The notes under the pieces were generated by a model, which was given only the letters and a program-made list of their open reading frames with translations, made no database searches and was not told the origin of the DNA. From Heloderma charlesbogerti (taxonomy: Eukaryota > Chordata > Lepidosauria > Squamata > Helodermatidae), in assembly GCA_026122225.1 (NCBI GenBank), contig JANEZZ010002699.1:310001-374000 (forward strand): 64,000 bases of DNA, read 5' to 3'. A program made the translations under genes and the position numbers. Shown here piece after piece: positions 30,880 to 43,100 of the stretch. Position 1 is the stretch's first letter; each line of letters begins with the position of its first letter.

Positions 30880-32036
30880 CTAAGTTCCAACTCCGGAGGC
30901 TGAGAGAGTTGGTTCCTTTGTTTTAATTTTAATACCAATTAAAAATGATTCTGCAGCATCAGGATCCAAAAATCTTTTCCTTTGGCCTTCAAAAAGAATG
31001 CAAAATGTAGCTGGATATTTAATATGATATTGCAGGTTAATTTGCTTTGCCAAACTTCTTGCCTTGGTGAATTGCCTTCTCCTGTCAGCGATTTCTTTAG
31101 TATAATCAGGAAAGAGCATAATCTTGTCATTTGCTGGTCCCCACCGAAGCTCACCACATTCTCTTGCCAGACACATAAGGTAATTTCTTGTAGAGACGCC
31201 AGAAAATTGAACAATAACAGTCCCCAAAGTCCCTTTAGTGCCACGTCTTGAACCAGGAACACGATATGCATGCTCAAGAGAGCCAGTGTGGTGTAATGGC
31301 TAGAGTGTTGGACTGGGAGCCGGGAGATCTGGGTTCTAGTCCTCACTCAGCCATGGAAGCGCACTGGGTGACTTTGGGCCAGCCACACACTCTCAGCCCA
31401 ACCTACCTCACAGGGTTGTTGTTGTGAGGATAAAACAGAGAGGAGGAGGAGGAGAATGTAAGCCACCTTGGGTTCCTTGCAAGAGGAAAAAAGGCAGGAT
31501 ATAAATGCAATAAATAAATAAATATGAAGTAAACAATCAGATGGTAAAGCAAATAGCTCATGCAAAAGTTTATCCATAAATTCAGCCAAACCTATATCAG
31601 TAGCCATGTCTTTATTACCAAGGATACGTAAATTTGCTCCATGTGTGCAGGCCTCCAGTTGAGAAATTTGAGCAGACAAAATATTATGAGACACTTCGAT
31701 GGCCATTTCATGAGCACTAACGTGATCTTCGAGAGCATTAATCTTCGATTCCACCTTTTGAAAAGAGATATTATTTAAATCCACAGCCCCCTAGAGGGCA
31801 ATAATAGAGTCCTGAATTGTTTCAAGTTTCTTTGACTGCTGTGGTAGCTGAGGAGACATAGTTGTTATCAAAGCAAGCAACTCCTCTTCATCTCCGGCAT
31901 TTCTAGAAACCTTTGCCGAGGGAACAATTGGGGGGGGGTAGGTGGTGTTCTCAAGCCTTTCTTTTTTTCCTTTGGTACTGCCATCCTCCACTTTCAAAAG
32001 CAAAACAAGCAAGTATAATTGCAGAAACAAAAACAA
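30880..32036 (-). mobile_element. L1/Tx1-like ORF1 remnant, interrupted by a SINE
   Basis: Minus-strand pieces resemble L1 ORF1p: a coiled-coil-like segment and NLRILGNKDMATD (31535-31784), then the C-terminal domain with RECGELRWGPANDKIMLFPD and ADRRRQFTKA (30880-31227). The SINE at 31265-31530 splits them. No matching RT domain lies nearby. Confidence 0.65.
31265..31530 (+). mobile_element. tRNA-derived squamate SINE
   Basis: Starts AGCCAGTGTGGTGTAATGGC (A-box region), with GGGTTCTAGTCCTCACTC as the B box, then the conserved body TTTGGGCCAGCCACACACTC and a tail of AAATAAAT. Inserted into the L1-like ORF1. Confidence 0.85.
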
Positions 32037-33924
32037 AAAAACACTTATGCAGATTTAATTACAAGTCCTCAGATATTGCTGTTAGTTTAAATTCAGATAT
32101 ACTACTTGGAGCCGTTTGTCCTTGTGTCTCCTAATTGCTTAGGAGTTTCAAACAGCATTCAGTAGATGACACTCCGGCATCTAATCTTAGATTTCAGCCC
32201 CTCTGTTTCTCCGCAGGAGCAGCTGTTCTTCCAAGATTTCAGTCTGATGGTCCTGTAAGCTTCCCCTTTTAATTCCAGGGAAGAAGAAAGGTTTCTCAAC
32301 CTTTGCGCAGCTGTTTGAGATGAGCAACCTGCAGAGCAATACAAGTCACTGCAGGACGCCACGGCTCCAACTTGGTATCACTGTATGAATGTATTGTCTT
32401 CTTACTTGTAGACCACTTCGCTAGGGGTTTACACTGGAAGGTGGTATATAAATAATTGTTACGCATAAACTAATATCTCACAAAGGAACAACTCTTTGGT
32501 TTAATCCGTTCCTGATAAAAACAGAGATGCTACATTTCTTGCTCTTTCAGACAGCAAATACCAAGCAACAACAAAACATTGATACATCACTCCCGGATGT
32601 TTTTGCCAGGCACTGAGATCATCCACACACACCTGTTTGTGTCACACACAACCCCCCAGAACCAAAGAACACCACAGACTCACACATTGACTACCTGCCT
32701 TCACTTAGAAGAGTCATCATCACTTTTTCCCCTTGTGAAAAACAAATCCACCCAGAGATAATGGTAATACATGAATGCATTTCTCCAAAAGGAATACTCC
32801 TTTGACGTCATTCTGCTCCTGATAAAAGCGGAGATGCTACATTTCTTGCTCTTTCAGACAGCAAATATCAAGCAACACCTGCAGCCTTCATCCATTCATT
32901 GCATTGTGTGGGAAGCCATTGAGGAACGTCATGTAGCTCACTGATGATGATATGAAAACTTGTCAATTAAAAGTAATTCAAAATAAAAACATTTCATGGC
33001 GCATTTGTTCCCTCCTCTGAGGGCATCCAGACTCATGCTTGTTTTTGTTATACACAGTGCCAAAGTATTAAAGAACACCACGGACTGACACGTTGACCCC
33101 GTGCCCTCACCGAGAAGAAACATTTCCCCATTTGCCCTATTTAAAAAATAAGATACAATAAAACCATCAAAAAAGTCAATCAATCAATCAATCAAACAAA
33201 CAACTAAAAAAAATAGCTCACTTGCCTCTACCCCCGAAGGATGCACAATTAAATAGGCCTTTAACAGGCATCTAGGGATGGATGGACTCATGTTCATCCA
33301 GGGTGGGAGAAGTTTGATGAGCTGCTACCCCCAGTTTGTGTGGCCCAAACCTTCCGGTGAGCCTCCCTACTCACCCCGCCTGCTGAGCTGTGCAAGCCGC
33401 CCCTCCTCTCTGCACCAAGGACTCCGGCAGCTGCCAGCCTCAGCTCAGACAGCCCCCAGCTCTCTCCCCCTGGCCTCCTCAGGCAGAGGTGAGGGCAAAG
33501 TGCTGGGTTGCTGCAGAGGCCCTTTGTCCCCACATCAGGCATAATGGGCTTCTTTAACAGCTGAGGGAGGCAGGACAGATATTGGAATGGCCAGCTCCCA
33601 GTTCTCTCGCCCTGGCCTCCTCAAGAGCAGTCCAGGGGAAGAGAGCTGGTGTGCTGCAGCGTTCCCAGCCGTTCTCCAAGCTCCGGCGTGCTTGGTAAGC
33701 AGGCCCGTCAGAACTCCAGAGCTCGGTGAGTGAGGTCTGGAAGGCTGGACAGGTGGGAGTTGGTCAGACTCCACCCCCTTTTCAGACACCTACAGGCATC
33801 AAAATGGCAGCAGAGTGGAGAACATCCAGTATGCAATTTGCCATTCTTGGAGAAGATGCTGGAACATGTTGAGCCCTTGCAGCAGCTCTAAGTGCTTTTG
33901 CATGACGTGGATTACTTAGATCTG

Positions 33925-34600
33925 TTACAATTACAGGATAGAAACAGCCTTTGTCACCCTGGTTCATGACTGACTCTGGGGAATTGATGAAGGGAATGCA
34001 ACCTTGTTGATTCCTTTGGATCTCTCAGTAGCTTCTGACAATGGTTCATCTGGGTTGGGCTTAGGAGGCATGGTGTTAAAGTAGTTCTGGTCCTTCCTGG
34101 AGAAGTGGTCTCAGAATGTGGTGTTGGGGAATTTCTGCTCCACCCCATGGCTATTAGACTGTAAGGTGTCACAAGCTTCTGTATTCCTCCCCACCTTTTT
34201 GATACATCTACATGAAACCGCTGAAGGAAGTTATCTGGAGGTTTGGGCTGAAGTGTCATCACTATGTGGATGATACTCATCTCTACCTCTCATTTCAGGC
34301 TACACATTCCACAGGGTGCCTGTGGATTGCTGTGGAACACTAGAGGATACTTTGGGGTAGAGGAGGGTGAACGAGCCGCGACTGAGCTGCCAGCTGTGGA
34401 CCTATTTGGAGAAGATGGAGCTTGCTCAGGGTTTTCATGCGCTCCTGACATCTGGGCTGGATTCCTCTCACACAGTGTACATGGAGCAGGAAAACTCAGC
34501 TGGTGGCAAAGCCAGGTGCCTGAGTGTTGGTGAGGCTGGGGCAGTCAGATGGTGACCAGTGAATTTCTGAGGCCAATTTAAAGTGTTGGTTTTGCAACCA
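33925..34600 (+). mobile_element. Old L2-type LINE relic, unit B
   Basis: Paralogous to 1210-1975, with the same decayed DLSAAFD region and YVDDTHL box. Not independently inserted. Confidence 0.6.
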
Positions 34601-35581
34601 AATGACTTGTAGGACTGCCTTCACCCTTACCAGCTACTTACAGTATATTTGAGGATCAGCAATGGAGGCTCTTCTTACTTGTCCACCTTTGAGGACAGTA
34701 GGTGAGTATCCCTGAGAGGGCCATTCTACAGTGGCCCCATACCCCTGAAAGGGTTGCAATCAGGGGTCCTCTTACCGAATATGCCCATCATGACACATTT
34801 CCACGTTTGTGCCCTTTCTCCAGAAATACATTCAGTCAAGGACCTTTCAACTTTGGCAATAGAGCATGTGGCAGAACACACTCAAAATTTCGAATCTACA
34901 CATCAATGGGGGAAATTAACTTGGCCAAGGATTTAGACGTCAAAACAAGCAGCCCATGCATAAAACATGCCAAACCCTCAATGGGTGCAGGAAAACTGGC
35001 CTGTGAGGATTTGGGGTAAATTAGCCAAATTCTCTTGGTGGATGAAGCTGAAGGCTCTAGTTTGTAAAGTTGGCCACAGTCCTGTATGGATCTTCCAGGC
35101 TCATTTTGGCTTCTGAGCCAAAGGAGGTCAGGGAGAAGCTAATGGGGGATTTGTAACGTTATTGGGCGAGAAGATAAAAGTTTCAGGGTGAGCTTGTCAG
35201 ACTGGTGAGGAAAGAAAGTTTCAGAGCAGGTTATCCTAACCTGGGACGGTGGAATCAGGCTACAATTTCTACAAGAATGTCCTGAAAAGAGGACAGACTT
35301 GAAGCTGAATTTTGGGGCACATTGAAACTCCTGCATCTTCATGGGGGAAGGGAAAATGGTCTGTTCAAGCAGAAAAGGTTGCAGTGGGTCTCGGCCTGTG
35401 TTGTGAGAAGAACATAACAGGCTGAAACAGTGGGGTTGGGACAATTCATTGCCAAGCCATCTCAGTTCTGAAAGATGGTGATTTGGGATAAGAGCTCAAA
35501 GAATATGATGAGCCTGCAGCTATTCAAAGATAGTGTTGTTTTTGCAATGGCGAAAACAAAGGCTCCAGGTTGTAAAGTTGG

Positions 35582-36045
35582 TGGGGATGGATGAAGGTCC
35601 CTTACATGGTCCCGCAGCTTGCTTCGCGGTGGGGGGAAGGCGCTCTGTTTCTCCCCCTGAAATTCTTGGTGGGGGGGAGGCACCCCATCCCCCCCCGCCA
35701 AAATTCTGGCCGGGGGAGAAGGCGCCCCATCCCTCCCCACCGAAATTCTGGCCGGGGGGGAGTGCCCCATCTCCCCGGCTGCGAATCTCATCTCCTGCCC
35801 TGATGCAAATGGCGGCGGCCATAGCTGCCTCCATTTGCATCCCTGCAGTCAGACGTGATAGGCTGTAAATCCTTACATAGCCTATCACGGCTAACTTTGA
35901 AAGAAAGAAAAAAAAAAGCGTGTACACAAATGGCGGCGCCCATGGGCGCCGCCATTTGCGTTCCTTATTTGGGCATGTCTAGTCTACGTAAATATTTACG
36001 TAGACTAAGGCGAAAATAAGGCAACGCAAATAGCAGTGTATGCGC
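35582..36045 (-). mobile_element. Palindrome-family element P4, right end missing
   Basis: Left end TGGGGATGGATGAAGGTCCC is a one-base variant of the family end. It contains a CAAATGGCGGC/GCCATTTG pair at 35806-35850, a TATCACG hairpin near 35856-35890, a second CAAATGGCGGCGCC pair at 35927-35962, and a GTCTACGTAAA hairpin at 35978-36006. It stops near 36045 without CATCCCTA. Confidence 0.7.
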
Positions 36046-36277
36046 TTTCCCCTCCTTTTCTTAGAACTTTCTAAGTTCTCCACAGATAAGGACCTGGGAA
36101 CTACAAACCAACTTCGGCATCATTTCTCAGCCTGAGATGTTATGGAACTGTTTCCCCTTGTAACAGACAATATTGGTGCAAGGTGACTCCACTCAGCAGA
36201 AGGACGTTTCATGTGTTGATACAGGACAGTCCAGAAGTGCTTGGAGTTGTGTGCCTCTTACGATGGTGCTTCTCTGG

Positions 36278-37237
36278 TAGGGATGGTGGAGAATTTCTCC
36301 CCGAATCTTTGGGAGGCCGAATGCCAATGCATTCGGCCCCCCGAAATTGGTGCGGAAATTCTCTGCCAGCCCCCCGCCCCCCCAGGATGGGACTTACCGT
36401 GGCCGAATGTCCCTCTCGGCGGCTGGTCCCGGTGGCGTTTTCACGGCGTTTCATCAGGGGTGGGGGTGGCGGCCGGTCTCCCGACCGGCTGCCGCCACAG
36501 CCATTGCAAAAAAAAAAGTAAGTAAAAAACAAACAAACACTCACCCGTGGTAGGCTATGTAACGATTTACGTAGCCTATCAAGGCTAGATTTTCAAAGTC
36601 AGCCATGACAGGCTATGTAAATCGTCACGTAGCCTATCACGGATGACTTTGAAAAAAAAAAAAAAAGCGTGTACGCAAATGGCAGCGGCCCATGGGTGCC
36701 GCCATTTGCATTCCTTATTTTGGCACGTCTAGTCTACGTAAAGATTTACGTAGACTACAGCAAAAATAAGGGAACGCTATTTGTGTTGCCCTTATTTTCG
36801 CCGTAGTCTGCGTAAATCTTTATGTAGACTAGACGTGTCAAAATAAGGAACGCAAATGGCGGTCCCCATGGGAGCCGCCATTTGCGTATGCGCTTTTTTT
36901 TTTTCAAAGTCACCCGTGATAGGCTATGTGACTATTTACATAGCCTATCACGGCTGACTTTGGAAATCTAGCCGTGATAGGCTACGTAAATCGTTACGTA
37001 GCCTATCACGGGTGTGTGTGTTTTACTTTTTTTTTTGCGGCCGGGTAGACGGGGCGCTTCTACCCGGCCTGAATTTCACCGGTGAGGGATGGGGCGCCTC
37101 CCCCCCGGCCTGAATTTCACCGGTGAGGGATGGGGCACCTCCCCCCCTCGCCTGAACTTCGGGGGGAGAACCGAAGCGCTTCCTCCCCACCGCAAAGCAA
37201 GCTTCGAGAACAGGTAAGGGACCTTCGTCCATCCCTA
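36278..37237 (+). mobile_element. Palindrome-rich hAT-like element P5 (960 bp), best-preserved copy
   Basis: Starts TAGGGATGG, ends CCATCCCTA, with exact TSD TTCTCTGG (36270-36277, 37238-37245). Unit A shows the empty site as a single TTCTCTGG at about 4117. The core 36540-37018 is one large inverted repeat of about 240 bp per arm. Each arm contains two TACGTA hairpins, a CAAATGGCGGC palindrome (36669-36711 and 36850-36893) and a GTAGTCTACGTAAA hairpin. Outward splice donors: minus strand at 36392-36398 and CAGGTAAGGG at 37211-37220. Confidence 0.88.
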
Positions 37238-37493
37238 TTCTCTGGCAAAGGCCTGGCCAAGCTCAATCATCCAATGGCTGCCCCCCCCCCCAATTAGGAT
37301 ATGGTGCAGCTCCAATGACTTTGCACAAACCTCTTTTCCTCCATCCATACATCTGTACTTGGAGTCTCATGGAATTGAAGAAGTTGCAGAGCAGATGTTT
37401 CCTTCCCTTAGAATGATCAGATTCAGTGCCTTATTCTTGTTCTTTCCAAAGTTTAAGGGGATCTCCCCAAAGGTTGCCTTTAGTTATGTACAA

Positions 37494-37980
37494 AACACTT
37501 ACCTGGTTCAGCGCTGCGGCATCTGCGGTGGCGAGGGGAGGCGCTCTATCCCTCCCCCCAGAATCCTCCCCGGCTGGCTCCCCTCTGTGGCAGGCCTGTG
37601 GAGCCACCAGCCAGAGCCAGCTGCAGCTGGAGTTCCAGCCGCAGCTGGGCTGCTGCGGACAGAAATGGCGGCCATTGTAGCAGCTGCCATTTGTGTCCTC
37701 CCAGGCTGCCGTGATAGGCTATGTAAGAATTTACGTAGCCTATCATAGTAAAGGCAGCCACACAAATGGCGGTCGCTATGCCATTTGCGTGGCCAGCTTT
37801 ACCGTGATAGGCTAAGTAAATAGGTATGTAGCCTACCAGGGCAGCCTGGAAGGATGCAAATGGCGGCCTCTACAACAGCCACCATTTGTGGCCGCAGCAG
37901 CCGGCTGAGAGACCAGCCGCCTCCACTGCTGCCAGAGTCGCCGCCTCTGCCTCTGCCTCTGCTCCAGGTAAGCTTCATCC
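37494..37980 (-). mobile_element. Palindrome-family element P6, ends degraded
   Basis: Left end reads TATGTACAAAACACTTACC, a shortened form of the family end. Hairpins at 37708-37748 and 37800-37842, and CAAATGGC pairs at 37751-37792 and 37855-37895. Outward splice donors at 37498-37504 (minus) and CCAGGTAAGC at 37964-37973 (plus). The right side runs into an L2 fragment. Confidence 0.7.
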
Positions 37981-38390
37981 CAGGGGAATTCCTTGGGGTG
38001 GCGGATGCTGGGGTCACAATAAGTTGTGAAACTGAGAAATCCAACATCACCAGATAGTGATCTGAAAATGACAGGGTGGTGGTGGATATACCCCTGATTT
38101 CCAGGTCACTCCCTGCTTCTCCAGAAACAAGCACAATGTCTACCATATGACTGGCTACATGGGTGGGCTCAGTTGGAATAGGGTACAGCTCCCAGGAAGC
38201 CATGGTCTCCATGAAGTCCTGAGGTGCCCTTATGAGGACACCTTCTGAATGTACTTTGAAGTCCCCAACACCAAAAGTTAGTGGACTGCACACACACATC
38301 AGAGACCACTGCAAACAGCTTGGCCAGGGAGTCAGTTGTGCAGCGGGGTGGGTGGTACATGAACAGAAATCCCAGATTGCCTGTTTTATC
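37981..38390 (-). mobile_element. L2-type LINE endonuclease fragment
   Basis: The minus-strand frame within 37799-38407 encodes GDFKVHSEGVL, DFMETMASWEL and SFSDHYLVMLDFSV, the L2 AP-endonuclease C-terminal half. About 400 bp. Confidence 0.8.
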
Positions 38391-38689
38391 AAGCAATGGA
38401 GGTACAATTGCGAGAGTCAGGGAAAGGAGGAGGGCTGGGAAAGTGTCCCAAGTTGTGTACCCATCCATTGACATCAGGGATGGGGAAGGTGTAGCCTTCC
38501 TGGTGTTCTTGGCCTGGAACTCCCATCATCCATCACCATTGGCTATGGTGTCGAGGGCTTGCAGCCTGATAATATCTGGAGGCCCACATGTTCCTGACCA
38601 TTGGTATACATCAAAAGTCATTTTCTTGATCCTAGCTCCTTTGTACATATTTCTTTAAGAAAGGTCAGGCCAAACTCACCTTTCCCCCA

Positions 38690-38866
38690 TCAGTGACCCT
38701 TGTGAGAAGATGGAGCCACATCTGGACTTCTCGCTAACATGTTTTTCTCCAGCTCGGCACCTGCGTCTTGAGCCACACGGAGACTTCATGGAGTTGCAGA
38801 AGTGACACTTCCCCTTATAATTATCAGAAACATAGTGATTTGTTCTGGTTCTCGCCGAAGCTCAAG

Positions 38867-38897
<31 letters not shown>

Positions 38898-39215
38898 ACT
38901 GGGGATTGCCTCTGAGACCAATGACCTAAACATCAGAATCGAACGTAACACAATGTAACTTCTAGCACTATGCCTGAAAAAAAACACTGGCGCATATAAT
39001 ATCTCATGTGCTACGGAGAGCTTGGGCTGAGATCTCGGGCAGGCTGGGATGACTGTGCTTGTGGTGTAGTACAGAACTCCCCTTCTGCTTGGCACTCGCT
39101 GTATTTGGAGAGACTCAGCAGCCTCGGCCTGGCATGAGTTTCCCGGCTCCTTCTGACCAGCTGGCTTGGGAGGTGAGAGGAAGAGTCACAGTGGCAGTTT
39201 AGCAGGAAACCCGAA
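38690..39215 (+). promoter_or_regulatory. Putative promoter and leader of V2R exon 1, unit B
   Basis: Paralogous to 6040-6565. It keeps the TATA-like motif (38993-39001) and the 22-codon uORF (39134-39202). A TA dinucleotide run at about 38865-38893 replaces the poly-T stretch of unit A. Confidence 0.45.
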
Positions 39216-39439
39216 ATGGTATCACTGGTCCTGCTGCTGCTGCTGCTGCTGCTGCTGCCTCCTGCAGCCTGTGAGATGCAGAGTTTAACGTGTCCCCCAA
39301 ATCTGATGAGACACCAAAAGGGAGCATCGAATTACTACCGGCCTGGAGACATCCTCATTAGTGGAGTCATATCTTCACAAATGTTTGAGTATCACGACCC
39401 ATACATCTTTTCAGAGTCCCCATTAAACAGGCGTGATTG
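39216..39439 (+). CDS. V2R exon 1, unit B (orphan or chimeric first exon)
   Basis: Encodes a leucine-rich signal peptide and the same N-terminus as unit A, including [11 protein letters not shown] and [16 protein letters not shown]. It ends at G|GTAAGT in phase 2. It is one codon longer than unit A because of an extra CTG in the leucine run. About 95 bases after the donor, similarity to unit A intron 1 breaks off, and no exon 2 to 6 follows before unit C begins near 40.1 kb. The nearest phase-compatible exon 2 is at 57868. It may therefore be the first exon of a B/C chimeric V2R or a leftover of a deleted gene. Confidence 0.75.
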
Positions 39440-39639
39440 GTAAGTAATGGCCACTTCTTTGCTCCTAACCTGCAATCCAATTATCCCCATTTTTTGGAGA
39501 CCATCCCTGGTAAATCACCCTCCCTGTTTTTCCCGAATGACAGAGGAGCAGAAAAACGTTAGTCCGGCTGTCATTAAATCCTTTCAGAAGAGAGTAGTTT
39601 GTAATCCTATACCACTTACTTGGGAGTAAACCACATTGA

Positions 39640-40030
39640 ACACCAGGCCTGGACACCTGGCAACTCTTCTTGCAGGGCGTCGCCATTTTAAAAATGGAGA
39701 CTCCCTGGAAGAAGTTGAGGCGCCACGCGTCCAGGCCTCAGGAGATGGTGGCAGACAAGGCAGTGGCAGCAAATGCGGTGACAGTAAAGGCCGAGAAGGC
39801 AGAGAGGGTAGTGGCGGGGCAGAAGGCGGCTCAGGTAAGGACCTGGGGTGCTGGGTCAGGGGCCGAATCTCCAAAGCTCACCGAGTGCTTCAGTGAGCCC
39901 CTGACCTGCTCTGGGTCAGTTCATGCCCCATCCGCTTCACCTCAGAAAGGGCACAAAGTGACCCAAAGCAGCCTGCTTCAACTCGGGCTTTGGGCCTCAG
40001 GCCAAAGCGGTCCACAGTCCTAGTCCCTGG
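39640..40030. other. GC-rich block after orphan V2R exon 1
   Basis: Not present in units A or C. Contains GCCATTTTAAAAATGG and a GCTCAGGTAAGGACC splice-donor-like site, both reminiscent of the palindromic elements, but no clear ends or TSD. Unresolved. Confidence 0.35.
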
Positions 40031-40129
40031 CATTGGCACACTTAAAGGCACACTTGAAACAGCCTCAGCTTGGTCCTGATGATGTAGGTGATGTTCCTAT
40101 GGGGACTGAGATGAAGTGTTCACATTCAC

Positions 40130-43100
40130 TCAGGTTTATTTAAATTGTACAAATAAGAACTAAAACAAGGACATAAACAAAATGCATTTATTAAAGAAAG
40201 ATAAAGAAAGATAAAGTTTAATAGATGTGCAAACCTTCAGCCGAGCAGAGCCATACTCACACATCCTGCATCTGTATGCCTACCACTCACACCTGTACTT
40301 TACCAACAAGTGGATTCTCCTTTTTCTGGCAAAGATTTGGAATTACTCCCCGAATCAGCTGTTACAGGCTTCCTTAACAGCAGATGGAGGCAGGATGGAT
40401 ATTGGAATGGCCAGTCCCCAGTGCTCGTGACCTGGCCTGCTCAAGAGGAGTCCAGGGGGAGAGCGTTGGTGTGCTGCGGTGCTCCAGCCACTCGCCAAGC
40501 TCTGGCGTGCTTGGTGGCCAGGCATCTCAGCATCCCAGGGCTCGGTGAGTGAGGTCTGGAAGGCTGGACCGGGGGGGGGGAGTCAGTCATACTCCACCCC
40601 CTCTTTGGACTCCCAGGATATTCCTACAGGAATTGAAATGACAGCAGAGTGGGGAACATCCAGTTTGCAATTTGCCATTCTTGAACCAAATGCTGGGACA
40701 TATTGAGCCCTCGGAGCAGATCTAAGTGCTTTTGGGCGACGTGGATTATTTAGATCTGTTACAATTATGGGATAGAAACAGCCTTTGTCACCCTGGTTGA
40801 TGACTGACTCTGGGGAATTGATGAAAGGAATGCAACCCTGTTGATTCCTCGGGACCTCCCAGTGGCTTCTGACCATGGCATCCTTGTGCCGATCTGGGTT
40901 GGGCTTAGGAGGCACAGTGTTAAGATAATTCTGGGCCTTCCTGGAGAAGCAGTCTCAGAATGTGGTGCTGGGGGATTTCTGTTCCATGCCATGGCTATTA
41001 GACAGTAGGGTGTCACAGGCTTCCGTATTGCTCCCCATATTTTTGATACATTTACATGAAACCGCTGAAGGAAGCTATCTGGAGGTTTGGGCTGAAGTGT
41101 CATCAATATGTGGATGATACTCATCTCTGCCTCTCATTCCAGTCTACACATTCCACAGGGAGCCTGTGGATTGCTGTGGAACACTGGAGGATATTTTGGG
41201 GTAGAGGAGGGTGAACAAGCTGAGACTGATACGCCAGCTGTGGCCCCATTTGGAGAAGATGAACCTCGCTCAGGGTTTTCATGCATGACTGACATCTGGG
41301 CTGGATTCCTCTCACACAGTGTATGTGGAGCAGGAAACCTCAGCTGGTGGCAAAGCCAGGTGCCTGAGCGTTGGTGAGGCTGAGGCAGTCAGATGATAAG
41401 GTACCAATATCGCACCAGCTGAACTGGTGACCAGTGAATTTCTGAGCCCTATTTAAGGTGCTGCTTTTGACCTTTAAAGACTGGTTTGCAACCAAACGAC
41501 TTGTAGGACTGCCTTCACCCATACCAGCTTCTTATATCTGAAGATCAGCAATAAAGGCCCTTCTCACTTGTCCACCTTTGAGGACAGTAGGCAAGTATAT
41601 TTACAGTGGACCCACACCCCTGGAATGGGTTGCAATCAGGGGTCCTGTTACCGAATATGCTCATGTAGACACTTTTCCAAGTTTGTGCCCTTTCTCAAGA
41701 AACGCATTCATTAAAGGACCTTTCAACTTTGGCAATAGAGCATTTGGCAGAAGGGGACCAAATGTTTCCTTCACACACTGGCTTCTCCAATAACTGGGGA
41801 ACTGATTCAACACACTCAAGAATTTCAAATCTACTGATTAATGGGGGAAATTAACTTGGCCGAGGATTTAGACATCAAAACAAGCAGACCGTACATAAAA
41901 CATGCCAAACCCTCAACGGGTGAAGAGAAAACTGGACTGTGAGGATTTGGGGGAAATTAGCTGAATTCTCTGGGTGGATGAACCTGAAGGGTCCAGTTTG
42001 TAAAGTAGGCCACAGTCCTGTATGGATCCTCCAGGCTCATTTTGGCTTCTGAGCTAATGGGGCATCCCTAACATTACTGGGCAAGAAGATGAAAGGTTCA
42101 ACATATGCTTGCCAGAGTGAGAAGGACAAAAAGATTCAGAGCCATTCATCTTACCCTGGGATGGTGGAAGCAGGCTACAATTTCTACAAGAATGTCCTGA
42201 AAATAGGCTAGACTTGCAGCTAAATTTGGGGGCACATTGAAACTCTGGCATCTTAGTGGGTGAAGGAAAAATGTTTCTGTTCAAGAAGAAAAGGTTGCAG
42301 TGGGTCTCAGCCTGTGTTGCAGCAAGAACTTAACAGGCTGAAACAGTGGGGTTGGGACAATTCATTGCCCGAGCCATCTCAATTCTGAAAGATGGCGATT
42401 TGGGATAAGTGCGCAAAGAATATAATGAGCTTGCGGCTGTTCAAAGATAGTGTTGTTTTTGCAACGTTGAAAACTTCCTGGTGTTACACATGGACATTGA
42501 CCTAATCATGCATTTGGATGCCTGTTCGAAGGCTATTGAATATTTGCAGTTCGGATTAGATGGGTTTTGCTAGATGTGACCTGGTGTATGTGACCTGCAG
42601 GCTTATTAGTCACCAGCACTTTGCTGTCACTTTCCTGCCTTGGCTCAGTCAAGGATCTCTTAAAAGGAGCCTTGCCCATGAGTGCCAACTTTTACCGGAG
42701 TCTGCGGTGCCTGCCCTACCATTGGGCAGCCTGCTAACAGTCTGTCAGGCCCCATCATTGCAAGCTTTGAGGAAGGCCCTGAAGGTCGATGGTGTAGAAG
42801 AGAAAGGAATGGGACAGCATAGAGCTTGCTTTGTATGTTTTCCAGATGGGGAACTGGGCACTAGTAACCAACTTCGTCATTTCTCAGCCTGAGATTCTGT
42901 GGAGCTCTTGCCTCTCATGACAGGGAATATCGGCGCAAGGTGGCTGTACATTCGGACTCAGCAGAAGGAAGTTTCGTGTGTTGATATCGGACAGTACAAA
43001 AGTACTCTGCGTTGTGTGTCTCTCACAGTGGTGTTCCTTTGGCCAAGGCCTGGCCAAGCTCAGTCATCCATTTACTGACCCTCTCACCAGAACATGTGCA

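Larger units (their letters stand above)
32470..39640 (+). repeat. Segmental duplication, V2R upstream region and exon 1, unit B
   Basis: Second copy of the upstream block, interrupted by palindromic elements at 35582, 36278 and about 37490 and by an L2 endonuclease fragment at about 37980-38385. A local tandem repeat sits at its start: the motif GCTACATTTCTTGCTCTTTC recurs at about 32530 and 32835. The unit ends just after exon 1, followed by a segment (39533-39645) that matches unit A 8022-8133 rather than the sequence next to exon 1. Confidence 0.75.

Noticed and set aside
31265..31345. Possible tRNA gene
   Set aside because: A- and B-box motifs are present, but this is the head of a SINE with a conserved body and AAATAAAT tail; no cloverleaf anticodon stem is evident.
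36278..37237. Helitron or foldback origin for the palindromic elements
   Set aside because: Helitrons leave no target duplication and end in CTRR; here there are exact 8 bp duplications and inverted short ends, so hAT-like fits better.
39636..40023. 86- and 117-codon frames after orphan V2R exon 1
   Set aside because: Alanine/glycine-rich, in two frames at once, with no exon 2 similarity; not a V2R exon.
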